Below are positions 18,501 through 27,657 of a stretch of 59,190 bases of DNA, in pieces (positions within the stretch are counted from its first letter, which is position 1; each line of letters opens with the position of its first letter). Both the position numbers and the translations under genes were made by a program. Origin of the DNA: Methylacidiphilum sp. Yel (GTDB lineage Bacteria; Verrucomicrobiota; Verrucomicrobiia; Methylacidiphilales; Methylacidiphilaceae); NCBI RefSeq assembly GCF_004421185.1, contig NZ_LXQB01000052.1, positions 1 through 59,190 on the forward strand. The letters run 5' to 3'. Below the pieces are notes generated by a model, which worked only from the letters and a program-made list of their open reading frames with translations, searched no databases and was not told the DNA's origin.

Positions 18501-19913
18501 ATGAGTAGTAAGGAGTTCGATGTGGGTTCGAAAATAAAAGACACCAAACGTGGCATATTAGAAAAATTAGCCCGGATCGTTGATAAAAAGCGTAAAGGAA
18601 GCGGGAAAAGCCAAGAAGAGGGACCTATTCAAAATAAAGAACAGGACAATCTCTCTCCCACCATTCCTGAACCGCCTCCTGTTAAAAAACGGGAACGACT
18701 TGAACCCATTTTAAAGAAAATCAAAAGTGGACCCGCTTTTATAGCTCTTTCTTTGGGAGCAATTCTTCTTGCTCTTTTTATTATAGGACTCATCCCAAGG
18801 CTGCATAATCAAGGAATACTGAAAAAATATGTGGCTATAGCCAATGAAATCCCTGTTTCTGTTATTAGCCCAAAGCTTGCTCCACCAATCACGGATTTAA
18901 GGCTTCCTGGGACAGCAAGAGGCTATTTTGAAACACCCATATGGGCAAGAGTCAATGGGTATATTAAAAATTGGTGGGTAGATATAGGGGACGAAGTGAA
19001 GGAAGGCCAACTGATGGCTGTAATTGATGCCCCGGATATTGATCGTCAAGTGTTGGAGATGGAAGGGGTATTGAAATCAGCTGAGGCGAATTTGGAAATT
19101 GCCAGGATTTCTTTGGATAGATGGAAAGAACTAATAAAAACCCGTGCGGTTTCCCAACAGCAGCTCGATGAAAGGCAGGCTGCTTATGATGCTGCTCTTG
19201 CTCGAGTCAACGCTTCTCGAGGACAACATGAATATTGGAAAGAACTTCAAAATTTTGAAAAGATTTATGCTCCATTTAGTGGGGTCGTTACTGCTCGAAA
19301 TATAGATATTGGCACGTTAGTGTCTCTGGGCAGTGATAAAGGAGTAAGGGAACTCTATCGGATATCCGTGACGGATGTCATGAGGGTGTATGTGGCTGTT
19401 CCTCAGAATTATGCTCCTCAGATCCAGCTTGGGGCTTGGGCTGATGTCACTGCTTCGGAATTGCCTGGAAAAATCTTCAAAGGGCTAGTTGTAAGAACAT
19501 CGAAAGCGGTTGACCCTCTTTCTCGTACACTGTTGACAGAAGTCGATGTCGGTAATCCCAATGGAGAGATTATTGTCAATATGTATGTAGATGTGACTTT
19601 CCATCTTCCAAGGACACAGGAAACCTATCTAGTGCCTGTCAATACAATAGTCGTAAGGGCCGATGGCAATTATGTGCTTAGTGTTGATGAACATCAGACT
19701 GTCCATTATAATAAGGTAGAACTGGGGAAAGATTTGGGACAATTCATTGAGATTCCTTCTGGACTTTCCAAAGATCAGAAAATTATATTAAATCCCCCTG
19801 AAATTCTTGAAGAAGGGGATAAAGTAGTGGTTGTAGAGGATCTTTCTAAACCAAAGCCTGATAAGATAAAAGAGAAAAAGTTATTACAAAAGGGAAAGCT
19901 AGCTCATGAATGA
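18501..19913 (+). CDS. RND efflux periplasmic adaptor (membrane fusion protein)
   Basis: 470-residue HlyD/AcrA-type adaptor linking the permease at 15283 to an outer-membrane channel. An unusually long charged cytoplasmic leader of about 75 residues (many Lys/Glu/Pro) precedes a single TM at about 79-98. After that come the lipoyl-like half motif ARVNGYIKNWWVDIGDEVKEGQ, the coiled-coil hairpin (about 175-245, with RAVSQQQLDERQAAYDAALA), the second lipoyl half YAPFSGVVTARNIDIGTLVS, and the beta-barrel. It is anchored by a TM rather than a lipid. The next ORF overlaps its end by 8 bases. Confidence 0.92.
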   Translation: MSSKEFDVGSKIKDTKRGILEKLARIVDKKRKGSGKSQEEGPIQNKEQDNLSPTIPEPPPVKKRERLEPILKKIKSGPAFIALSLGAILLALFIIGLIPRLHNQGILKKYVAIANEIPVSVISPKLAPPITDLRLPGTARGYFETPIWARVNGYIKNWWVDIGDEVKEGQLMAVIDAPDIDRQVLEMEGVLKSAEANLEIARISLDRWKELIKTRAVSQQQLDERQAAYDAALARVNASRGQHEYWKELQNFEKIYAPFSGVVTARNIDIGTLVSLGSDKGVRELYRISVTDVMRVYVAVPQNYAPQIQLGAWADVTASELPGKIFKGLVVRTSKAVDPLSRTLLTEVDVGNPNGEIIVNMYVDVTFHLPRTQETYLVPVNTIVVRADGNYVLSVDEHQTVHYNKVELGKDLGQFIEIPSGLSKDQKIILNPPEILEEGDKVVVVEDLSKPKPDKIKEKKLLQKGKLAHE

Positions 19914-20256
19914 TGACCGACAAGAAAATAGAAAAGTAGCAAGTGCCACTTCGATAGAGGCTCAGGGTGGGGTCGTTGCTTCGGAGAGACCTGTTGCCTT
20001 CTTTACCATAGAATCTCCAGGAAGAAATTGGGTTTTCCCTTATTCAAGAATCCTTTTTGCTCATACCGATACCGAAGGCAATCGATTTTTTCTCCGGACG
20101 ATAAGTCATGATATCTGGATTAATGGTCAAAACTTACAAAAGGCCATTTCTTTAATCCAGCAGGAAAGATTGATGGACGTCAAAAAGGGGAGTAATGAGA
20201 ATGGGAAAGTGGATTCGGTAGAAGTCATGGAAAATCCTGGTGGAATGTTTGCTTAA
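19906..20256 (+). CDS. small protein of RND cassette, unknown function
   Basis: 116 residues; the ATG lies inside the last codons of the adaptor (8-base overlap), which suggests translational coupling. There is no signal peptide or TM. The central part (about 27-75) reads RPVAFFTIESPGRNWVFPYSRILFAHTD...FLRTISHDIWINGQNL, suggesting a small beta-rich fold, with disordered charged ends. I recognise no family. Its position makes a role with the efflux pump likely but unproven. Confidence 0.65.
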   Translation: MNDDRQENRKVASATSIEAQGGVVASERPVAFFTIESPGRNWVFPYSRILFAHTDTEGNRFFLRTISHDIWINGQNLQKAISLIQQERLMDVKKGSNENGKVDSVEVMENPGGMFA

Positions 20257-20535
20257 AGCATTTTGTTAAGCATTCACAGTCTTGTTTGGTAGGGCGGCAG
20301 AGAGAAATAGACAGCTACACCTGAGGGCAAGAAAAACCAATATGAGGCTGTAGGCTCATAGGAACCTTGTGAAGTCATAGGAAGCGGTACGGTGTTGGGC
20401 GCTTGAATGTGATCAAGGACTGACAGCCTCCTGTATATAAGTAGAAAAAGATATTCCAGATGGCATTTATTGAATTGGATTAGCCCTTTAAGATTTTCTT
20501 TGCAGGATGTGCTTGAAATTCCACAAGGCGAATTG
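20257..20535. other. stretch without a recognisable gene
   Basis: Between the RND cassette and the tnpB relic. Reading frames here are short or implausible in composition. This may be the badly decayed upstream part of the tnpB element that follows, but I cannot align it to any transposase motif. Confidence 0.4.
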
Positions 20536-20722
20536 TCGTGCTCTATTGCTTGTCTTTTCACAAGCAATACTTACTCCTCTTGAGGCGAGAAACTTAGACA
20601 ACTAGCTGAACATCGGCAAGAGTGGAGGAATCCATGCTATGGAGCAAGCCCACGATCATGATCTTAATAGAGCGAACAATCTAAAGAATTTGGCTCTGAG
20701 GGCCATGGGCATGATAAAGTGA
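20536..20722 (+). pseudogene. tnpB: decayed tnpB C-terminal relic with destroyed zinc ribbon
   Basis: Reading from 20551, the segment F-T-S-N-T-Y-S-S-stop-GEKLRQLAEHRQEW aligns to the TnpB block FPSSKTCSSCGEKL...REW; the two Cys codons are now TAC (20572-20574) and TGA (20581-20583). Further on, NPCYGAS stands where CPxCGAS is expected, so the second Cys pair is Asn (AAT) and Tyr (TAT). An extra C at 20650 shifts the frame, after which HDHDLNRANNLKNLALRAMG matches HDRDLNAA-NL. Stop TGA at 20720-20722. All four zinc ligands, the frame and a stop are hit, so this is a dead relic. Confidence 0.85.
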
Positions 20723-20781
20723 CGAAGGAGAATAAATTTAGTCTGGTTCCTTTCAACCCTTTTGCTATTTTTATAAATACT

Positions 20782-21741
20782 ATGTCGTTTGAATCATCTC
20801 TGGAGCATCTCGATAAAGGAAAGATTGCTCTCATAGGTGCTGGAGCCATTGGTTCGTTCTATGGTGGGCTTCTTGCGAAAGCTGGGTATGATGTCAATTT
20901 CTTGATGCGAAAGGACTATGAGATAGTTAAGGAAAGAGGACTTATTATTGAATGGGGAAAAGAAAAGACCTTTCAGCTTTATCCGGTTAAAGTTTATACT
21001 AATACCAATCAGATTGGCCCTTGTAAGTGGGTGATTATTTCTTTAAAAACTTCTGCAAATGATATTCTTTTTGAATTGCTTCCCCCACTTCTTTCTTCTG
21101 AAACAGTCTTGGTTTGTTTCCAAAATGGCATAGATAATGAAAAGTGGCTTTATGAGAATTTTGGACCTCGAATCATTATTGGAGGAATATTATTTGTGTG
21201 TATTAATCGAACGGGTCCAGGCAAAGTCACAAATTTTGGTTTTGGGAAAGTAGAACTTGGACAGTATAATGCGTTGCCTGGAAAAGAATTAAAGGATTTC
21301 GCAACGATGCTTAGGACAGCAGGGATTGAAACAGAAATAGTCAACTCATTAGAAGAAGCAAGATGGAAAAAATTGGTATGGAATATTCCTTTTAATGGAT
21401 TATCCGTTGCTGCTGGAGGGGTTGATGTAGCTGTGATTCTGGAGAAGCCCGAACTTGCTTTAGCTGCTAGGGAATTGATGCAAGAAATTATTAAGGCGGC
21501 TAAAGCATTCGGTTTTTCCATCACTAATGATTTTATTGAAATGCAGCTTCTTAGAACCAAAAAGATGGGACATTATAAACCTTCAAGCTTGTTCGATTTT
21601 TTAGAGCATAAACCTCTTGAGGTAGAAGCAATTTGGGGCAGGCCTTTAAAAAAAGCAAGAGAGAAAGGCCTTGAGCTTCCAAGGCTTCAACTGCTTTATG
21701 CGATTCTTGATTCATTGAATTCCCTCAGTTCTAGGAACTGA
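20782..21741 (+). CDS. 2-dehydropantoate 2-reductase family protein (PanE/ApbA)
   Basis: Ketopantoate reductase-type NADPH enzyme; the canonical reaction makes pantoate for coenzyme A. 319 residues from ATG 20782; an in-frame GTG at 20719 would add 21 residues but overlaps the stop of the tnpB relic. Motifs are KIALIGAGAIGSFYGGLLAKAG (nucleotide fold), VCFQNGIDNE, ARWKKLVWNIPFNGLS with the catalytic Lys/Asn, and HYKPSSLFDFLEHKPLEVEAI with the KPSS substrate loop and the Glu. Flanked by dead tnpB copies. It may be true PanE or a paralogue of another ketoacid specificity. Confidence 0.85.
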   Translation: MSFESSLEHLDKGKIALIGAGAIGSFYGGLLAKAGYDVNFLMRKDYEIVKERGLIIEWGKEKTFQLYPVKVYTNTNQIGPCKWVIISLKTSANDILFELLPPLLSSETVLVCFQNGIDNEKWLYENFGPRIIIGGILFVCINRTGPGKVTNFGFGKVELGQYNALPGKELKDFATMLRTAGIETEIVNSLEEARWKKLVWNIPFNGLSVAAGGVDVAVILEKPELALAARELMQEIIKAAKAFGFSITNDFIEMQLLRTKKMGHYKPSSLFDFLEHKPLEVEAIWGRPLKKAREKGLELPRLQLLYAILDSLNSLSSRN

Positions 21742-21757
21742 GAGAAACTTGCTTGCG

Positions 21758-22234
21758 ATGCGGGGCTTTTGGCTAAAAAAAAGAGTTAGACAAATAAGCG
21801 TCATTTTTTTGGTATTGATTTTTAGTATTGGATGTTCCAGGTTGTGGGAGAATAAACCAAATTTCATTCTCTCCATTTATCATTACTTAGACTTCTATCC
21901 GGATAAAGATGTTCCTAATGAAGATCTCCCATTGGTGTTAAGAGAACGGAAAAAAGCCGTATCCCTTTTACCTCCAATTCTTAAAGTTATAAGTAAAGAA
22001 CATAAGGAACTATTGGTAAATAAAATTATTGTGAATAATTCAGTGGAAGCGGAGTATTACTGTCAGCCGACCTATGATCCTGCTAATCCATGTAAAAAGA
22101 TAAAAGTTTTACCCAAAAAAATGGATTATGATGACGTTTTGCAAGTCTCACTTATCGGTTGCAAAGAAAGAATCAACAGTATTGTGATCGAATCCAATGC
22201 AGGAAGATGGGAGTATAGCCTGCCTCAAAACTGA
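21758..22234 (+). CDS. putative lipoprotein, unknown function
   Basis: 158 residues from ATG 21758 (a TTG at 21749 is also in frame). A basic N-terminus (FWLKKRVRQ) and hydrophobic stretch end in a lipobox-like FSIGC with Cys26, followed by a soluble domain with two further Cys in YYCQPTYDPANPCKK and one in LIGCKERI. No family recognised. It lies 16 bases after the PanE-like gene, so both may be one transcript. Confidence 0.6.
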   Translation: MRGFWLKKRVRQISVIFLVLIFSIGCSRLWENKPNFILSIYHYLDFYPDKDVPNEDLPLVLRERKKAVSLLPPILKVISKEHKELLVNKIIVNNSVEAEYYCQPTYDPANPCKKIKVLPKKMDYDDVLQVSLIGCKERINSIVIESNAGRWEYSLPQN

Positions 22235-22317
22235 ATGTTACGATGACTGCCGGAAAAATCCTACTTTTAGAGATAGAAAGCAATCACGATGAATTGAAAA
22301 GGGCCAAAAAGGAATCG

Positions 22318-22620
22318 CCGTTCCCTCAGACTTACTCATTTCTACTAACACAGGTTCGAAGCTGATTTCCTGCTTCACCGAGGCTGGTTTCACTCAGGCC
22401 TTGCGGTCCAAGCCAGAGCCTTCCTCTCCACAGGCTTTCCATCCGGACGTACCTCGCCGTAGAGCCGCAGCCAATCCACAGGCCAGGAGATTTTTGGCCG
22501 CATTCACGTCTCGGTCGTGTGTGTGGTTCCACAGTCCGGATAGGTCCAATGCTGACCATCTTGCGAGACATGCTCAAATACATATCTTTGCGCAAGAAAG
22601 TGCAGCTTAAATTGAAACTG
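22318..22620 (-). pseudogene. tnpB: decayed tnpB C-terminal relic (second type)
   Basis: On the minus strand the sequence reads WTYPDCGTTH, then after a frameshift [20 protein letters not shown] and GWKACGEEGSGLDRKA, a TGA, and VKPASVKQE, which together rebuild the usual TnpB tail [22 protein letters not shown]...VKPASVKQE. Here the first Cys of the CPDC pair is Tyr, the frame breaks inside THTHDRD, and a stop interrupts the tail. The subfamily differs from the relic at 20536. It faces that relic across the PanE-like gene. Confidence 0.82.
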
Positions 22621-22643
22621 TTCAAGCCCCTTTTTTCAGACCT

Positions 22644-25154
22644 TTAGACAGCTGATTCAACTTGAGATTGAGTCGAAGATTCATTTTGGGAAGGTTTCGG
22701 AGTAAAGATGAGCATTCCTTCCCGTGCATCAATCTCAACGACTGTAGCTTCGGCTAATTTACCTTTGAGCAATTCTTCAGCGATAGCATTTTCCACATAT
22801 TTCTCAACTGCTCTTCTCAAGGGTCTAGCACCATAGGCTGGTTCATATCCCTTTTCAATCAAGAAATCGATGGCTGCATCTGTGAGAAGAATGCTCAATT
22901 TGCGACTCTTTAGTCTTTCCGCCACTTTATTAACTTCCAAATGAACGATTTTGATCATGTCTTCTCTGCTAAGCGATCTGAAGACAATAAGATCATCAAC
23001 CCTGTTTAAAAACTCCGGTTTAAAAGTCTTTTTAACAGTTTCCAGCATTCTTTCCTTCATTTGCTCATAGGAAATCTCATCCTGCTTTGTTCGGAAGCCA
23101 AGCACGCCTGGTTTCAAACCCATCTCAGCACCGACATTGGATGTCATGATGATGATGGTATTTCTAAAGTCAATCTTTCTACCAAGGCTATCGGTAACGA
23201 TTCCATCCTCGAGAATTTGCAAGAGAATATTCCAAACATCCGGATGGGCTTTCTCTATCTCGTCAAAAAGAACAACCGAATAGGGCCTACGCCGAATTTT
23301 TTCGGTTAACTGTCCTCCTTCCTCATACCCAACATATCCAGGCGGAGAACCGATGAGTCGAGAGACATTGAACTTTTCCATGTACTCACTCATATCAATC
23401 TGTATGAGGGCGTCAGCACTGCCAAAAACATATTCGGCTAATGTTTTTGCCAGCATCGTTTTGCCTACACCCGTTGGTCCAAGGAATATAAAGGACCCAA
23501 TGGGTCTTTTGGGATCTTTAAGATCAGCCCTTGAGCGCTGCAAGGCTCTACTCAAGGCCTCTATGGCCTCATCCTGACCAATCACCCTCTTTCTCAATTC
23601 TTCGCCAACATTGAGAAACTTATCCTGATCATTCTGAGTGATCCGAGTAATAGGAATCCCTGTCCACTTCGAGACAATTTGCATCATATCGTCTTCAGTG
23701 ATGGTTGTCTCCTTTTCGTCTCGCCGTTTCTTCCATTCAGCAATCCGTTGTTCGAGCTTTTCTTTAAGCTCTCTCTCTTTGTCTCTCAATGCTGCAGCCT
23801 TTTCGAAATTTTGAGCCTTAATGCACTCATCTTTCTTGGCTCTAATAGCAAGCAGCTCGTTTTCAAGTTCTTTTAATTCTGGTGGCCTCATTGTTGCGGC
23901 AATTCTAGCCCTAGCCCCAGCTTCGTCCATGATGTCGATGGCTTTATCAGGTAAGAATCTTCCCGTAAGATATCTATCCGAAAGACGGACGGCAGTATCA
24001 ATAGCCTGGTCGGTAAACTTGGCTTTATGATGTGCTTCGTACTTTGGTTTGAGTCCGTGCAAAATCTGAATCGTTTCTTCAACGCTTGGGGCTTCCACAA
24101 GAACGGTTTGAAATCTTCTTTCCAAAGCCGCGTCTTTCTCTATGTATTTGCGATATTCTGAAAGAGTAGTCGCACCTATGCATTGTAATTCCCCACGTGA
24201 CAACGCCGGTTTAATAATATTGGAAGCATCCATCGCTCCTTCTGCAGAACCAGCCCCCACAATCGTATGCAATTCGTCAATAAAAAGGATAATGTTTTTG
24301 GCCTTACGGATCTCCTCCATCACCGCCTTAATCCTTTCCTCAAATTGTCCTCTGTATTTTGTTCCGGCGACCATTAGGGCTAAATCCAAAGTGATCACCC
24401 TTTTATCTCTCAACAAATCGGGAACATTTTCATTGGCGATTTCCTGGGCTAATCCTTCGACAATGGCCGTTTTCCCCACCCCCGCTTCACCAATAAGCAC
24501 GGGATTGTTTTTTGTCCTTCTGCAAAGGATCTGCATCACTCGTTCGATCTCGTTTTTTCTTCCAATCACTGGATCAAGTTCTCCACGACGCGCCAGTTCT
24601 GTTAAATCCCTACCAAAAGCTTTCAAAGCGGGTGTTTTCACTTCCTTTTTTGAGGTTGTTTCGGTAGTCCCAGCAAAAGCTGGTTCAGGATTTTCTTCTT
24701 CTCCACTGGCAGAGAAATTAGGATCTAATTCCTTTAAAATCTCATTGCGCACTCTTTCCAGATCGATATCGAGATTTTTAAGGATAGTGGCAGCCACTCC
24801 CTCACCTTCTCGAAGCAGTCCTAAAAGAATATGCTCCGTTCCTACATAGCTATGGTTCAGGGCTTTTGCTTCTTTGCTGGCTAAAGCCAAAACTTTCTTC
24901 ACCCGAGGTGTGTAAGGAATAGGCGTTGTCGGTTTGCCTTCGGAAGGGACAGAACCTATTTTTTTCTCTATTTCGATTCGTACAGTTTCCAGATCTACTC
25001 CAAGTTTTTGGAGGACATTAATGGCTACTCCTTGGGCCAGTTTAATTAAACCAAGCAAAAGATGCTCAGTGCCCACATGGTTGTGCCCAAACCTTTCGGC
25101 TTCCTGTCTAGCAAGTGCCAATACTTGTTGTGCTCTAGGCGTAAAGTTTGTCAT
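22644..25154 (-). CDS. clpC: ATP-dependent Clp protease ATPase subunit ClpC
   Basis: 836-residue AAA+ unfoldase that feeds ClpP. Two N-terminal Clp-N repeats (about 5-68 and 83-143) carry the paired VGTEHLLLGL / VGTEHILLGL motifs. D1 has Walker A GEAGVGKT at 222-229 and FIDELHT. The middle domain contains a UVR motif (about 436-467), diagnostic of ClpC rather than ClpA/ClpB. D2 has GPTGVGKT at 559-566 and a GFRTKQ-type loop region near the ClpP contact. It follows mcsB on the same strand with only 19 bases between, implying one operon. Confidence 0.96.
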   Translation of the reverse strand: MTNFTPRAQQVLALARQEAERFGHNHVGTEHLLLGLIKLAQGVAINVLQKLGVDLETVRIEIEKKIGSVPSEGKPTTPIPYTPRVKKVLALASKEAKALNHSYVGTEHILLGLLREGEGVAATILKNLDIDLERVRNEILKELDPNFSASGEEENPEPAFAGTTETTSKKEVKTPALKAFGRDLTELARRGELDPVIGRKNEIERVMQILCRRTKNNPVLIGEAGVGKTAIVEGLAQEIANENVPDLLRDKRVITLDLALMVAGTKYRGQFEERIKAVMEEIRKAKNIILFIDELHTIVGAGSAEGAMDASNIIKPALSRGELQCIGATTLSEYRKYIEKDAALERRFQTVLVEAPSVEETIQILHGLKPKYEAHHKAKFTDQAIDTAVRLSDRYLTGRFLPDKAIDIMDEAGARARIAATMRPPELKELENELLAIRAKKDECIKAQNFEKAAALRDKERELKEKLEQRIAEWKKRRDEKETTITEDDMMQIVSKWTGIPITRITQNDQDKFLNVGEELRKRVIGQDEAIEALSRALQRSRADLKDPKRPIGSFIFLGPTGVGKTMLAKTLAEYVFGSADALIQIDMSEYMEKFNVSRLIGSPPGYVGYEEGGQLTEKIRRRPYSVVLFDEIEKAHPDVWNILLQILEDGIVTDSLGRKIDFRNTIIIMTSNVGAEMGLKPGVLGFRTKQDEISYEQMKERMLETVKKTFKPEFLNRVDDLIVFRSLSREDMIKIVHLEVNKVAERLKSRKLSILLTDAAIDFLIEKGYEPAYGARPLRRAVEKYVENAIAEELLKGKLAEATVVEIDAREGMLIFTPKPSQNESSTQSQVESAV

Positions 25155-25173
25155 TTTGAGATAGCCTCCTACT

Positions 25174-26271
25174 TTAATGATGATAAGGAAACTGCAAATG
25201 TCTTGTATCGGGAGAAGGAAAATTTTTAAACTTTTCCCTTAAGAAATCAGCTCGTAACTGGTCTCTTTCCTCCGAAGAAAGTTTCCTCTCATAAGCCATT
25301 TGTAAATGAGCTGGCTGAATTTTTATCAAACACTCATCAATAATCATTCTATAATTTTCTGGAAACATCCCTAAATCAATCCCCAAACGAACGACTGATA
25401 ACAAATTCAATGTTTCCTTAGAAGTAATTATATACGAATTTTGTAAAATTCCAAATGCTCTGCTTACTTGATCCAATATAAATTTAGGCTTTTCTTGTAA
25501 AAGTTTTTGCCGAGCATTTTCTTCATGTTGAATTATCTGGGTAATTACTTTATGCAACCTCTCTAAAATTTCCTCTTCACTCTCCCCAAGGGTCATCTGA
25601 TTGGAAATCTGGAATAAGTTGCCCAATGCTTCCGTTCCTTCTCCAAATAACCCGCGAACGGCTAATCCAATTCTATTAACCGCTTTTACTATTTGGCTGA
25701 TCTGTTCGCTCAAAACGAGGGCCGGAAGGTGCATCATGGCCGAGACCCTTAAACCAGTTCCCACATTTGTAGGACAGGCAGTTAAATAGCCTAATTTTGT
25801 AGAAAAGGCAAATTCAAGTTTCTCATCCAGTTCATCATCTATTTTTTCAGCAAGTTTCCATGCCGCTTTTAGTTGCAAGCCAGATTTGAATGTCTGTATC
25901 CGTAAATGATCTTCTTCATTGATCATTATAGAAACCGAACGGGTGGAATTGATAGCCAACCCACTCCCAACATTTTTGGCTGCGTGTTCTCTACTGATAA
26001 GATGTTCCTCTACGAGCACCTGCTTTTCCAATGGAGAAAACCGGTCCATGGAATCTACAATCGCTAAAGGCTTCATTTCCCCTAGAGAGGAGACTTCAGG
26101 AAGCGTAATCGATAATATTCTTATCCGTTCGTTCTTCCTTGCCCATCCAGGGAATGGAAACCGATTGAGATTTCTTGCAATGCGAACCCTGCTTGAAACA
26201 ACAATCTTGTTGTTGCCCTCTCCAGAATGCAGCCACTCACTGGGAGAAGAGATTAAAGAATTTATTTTCAC
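25174..26271 (-). CDS. mcsB: protein arginine kinase McsB
   Basis: 365-residue guanido-kinase-fold enzyme that phosphorylates arginines and marks proteins for ClpC-ClpP. Nucleotide and catalytic motifs are present: SSRVRIARNL at 27-36, INEEDHLRIQ at 117-126 with the catalytic acidic pair, CPTNVGTGLR at 166-175, and RGLFGEGTEALGNLFQISNQ at 206-225. No N-terminal phosphagen-kinase guanidino-specificity domain is present, as expected for McsB. It lies directly upstream of clpC. The activator McsA, which usually lies between or beside them in Bacilli, is not here. Confidence 0.94.
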   Translation of the reverse strand: MKINSLISSPSEWLHSGEGNNKIVVSSRVRIARNLNRFPFPGWARKNERIRILSITLPEVSSLGEMKPLAIVDSMDRFSPLEKQVLVEEHLISREHAAKNVGSGLAINSTRSVSIMINEEDHLRIQTFKSGLQLKAAWKLAEKIDDELDEKLEFAFSTKLGYLTACPTNVGTGLRVSAMMHLPALVLSEQISQIVKAVNRIGLAVRGLFGEGTEALGNLFQISNQMTLGESEEEILERLHKVITQIIQHEENARQKLLQEKPKFILDQVSRAFGILQNSYIITSKETLNLLSVVRLGIDLGMFPENYRMIIDECLIKIQPAHLQMAYERKLSSEERDQLRADFLREKFKNFPSPDTRHLQFPYHH

Positions 26272-26382
26272 TTCTTAGTAAAATAATAAAGATTGAGGCA
26301 ATTCGCAACAACATCAAGAAGGATTTCTTTGAAGGATGCAAAGAAAATGTTCAAGAAAAAAAGGGAAGATGCAAAAAAAAGG

Positions 26383-27657
26383 TTATTTTTCCCCTCTTCT
26401 TATTTTAATCGATGCTCCATGGGCATCAAGAGATTCAATGTTGGCGAAAGATTCTAAAAAGGGGGACACTTTTAACAGAGCCTTTTTCGAATATTCGACA
26501 ACGCTAGTTCTTTTGTAGAACTGTGATAAGGTAAGACCACTGAAGGATTTTGCCCCACCTCCGGTGGGAAGTGTGTGGCTTGGCCCAGATAGAAAATCTC
26601 CTGCAGCAACTGCAGAATACGGTCCAAGATAGATTGCTCCGCAATTTTTTAATCTAGAAAGAAATTTTTTAGGAGAAGGGATCTGCAAGCTCAGATGTTC
26701 AGGAGCGAATTCTTCTATGAGCTCAATTCCTTCATCCAGAGAAGCAACTTGAACAAAGTAGGCATGATGAGCGAGTACTTCCATTAGAATATGTTTTCTT
26801 TGCAAGGAAATAAGCTGTTGGTTTATCGCTTCCATAACTGATTGCAATAATGTATCATCGGGAGTAACGAATAAAATTTTACTGGAAGGGCCATGTTCGG
26901 CTTGAGCAAGGAGATCAGCAGCAATAAACTCAGGATTAGAACCTTTAGAAGCCAGCACGGCAATTTCGCTTGGACCAGGTAATAAATCGATGGCTACGGG
27001 TCCTACTACCTGTCTTTTTGCTTCAACAACATAGGCATTTCCAGGTCCGAATATCTTTTCGACTTTTCTAATGCTTTCGGTGCCAAAAGCTAAAGCACCT
27101 ATGGCTTGGATGCCTCCAATCTGATAGAGTTCGGTTGCCCCAGAATATTCAATAGCGTAATGAAGAATCGGATTGATTGGGGGAGGGGAAACAACGACAA
27201 TTTCTTTAACCCCGGCAGTTTTAGCAATGCATACAGTCATCAACGCCGTTGAAACAAGTGGGGCAGTTCCTCCTGGCACGTAGACACCTATTCTTTGGAA
27301 AGGACTGTAAATTTCTCCGACTCGAGCCCCTTCCATGTTTCTTATAGACCAATTTTTGATTTTAGAAGCCTTTGCAAACAAAGTTATGTTTTTCTTTGCC
27401 CAGCGTAGGGCATCTATAACGGGTTTTGGAGGGGGAGAGGGCTTCTTTGTGATTCTAAAAGATTGTGGATCTATAGACTGTTTGTCAAACTGCTCAGTAT
27501 ACTGACTAACTGCTTTATCCCCTCTTTGCAGAACTTCTTCCAGAACCGTCTTTACTTTTTCTTCAATTTCTTTCGAAGAAAGATAAGTACGAGAGAGAGC
27601 TTTTTTCTTTTGATTCCAATCTGGATCGGAAAAACGTAGAATTTTAAAATCAATCAT
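26383..27657 (-). CDS. hisD: histidinol dehydrogenase
   Basis: Last enzyme of histidine synthesis, oxidising histidinol to histidine with NAD+ and zinc. About 424 residues. Motifs are ERIGVYVPGGTAPLVSTALM (after YSPFQ), GGIQAIGALAFGT, IFGPGNAYVVEAKR, LLPGPSEIAV and AGDFLSGPSHTLPTGG. Two start codons are possible (27663 and 27657). The second makes an ATGA overlap with the guaA stop and is preferred as translationally coupled. Neighbourhood with purine genes fits the shared AICAR link of histidine and purine synthesis. Confidence 0.93.
   Translation of the reverse strand: MIDFKILRFSDPDWNQKKKALSRTYLSSKEIEEKVKTVLEEVLQRGDKAVSQYTEQFDKQSIDPQSFRITKKPSPPPKPVIDALRWAKKNITLFAKASKIKNWSIRNMEGARVGEIYSPFQRIGVYVPGGTAPLVSTALMTVCIAKTAGVKEIVVVSPPPINPILHYAIEYSGATELYQIGGIQAIGALAFGTESIRKVEKIFGPGNAYVVEAKRQVVGPVAIDLLPGPSEIAVLASKGSNPEFIAADLLAQAEHGPSSKILFVTPDDTLLQSVMEAINQQLISLQRKHILMEVLAHHAYFVQVASLDEGIELIEEFAPEHLSLQIPSPKKFLSRLKNCGAIYLGPYSAVAAGDFLSGPSHTLPTGGGAKSFSGLTLSQFYKRTSVVEYSKKALLKVSPFLESFANIESLDAHGASIKIRRGEK

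Noticed and set aside
20536-22620. A composite transposon carrying the PanE-like and lipoprotein genes
   Set aside because: The two tnpB relics belong to different subfamilies, lie in opposite orientation and are both decayed; IS200/IS605 elements do not form classic composite transposons.
24142-24849. Plus-strand 235-codon open frame opposite clpC
   Set aside because: It is the antisense shadow of conserved ClpC domains, with a Ser/Pro/Leu-heavy composition and no motif of its own.
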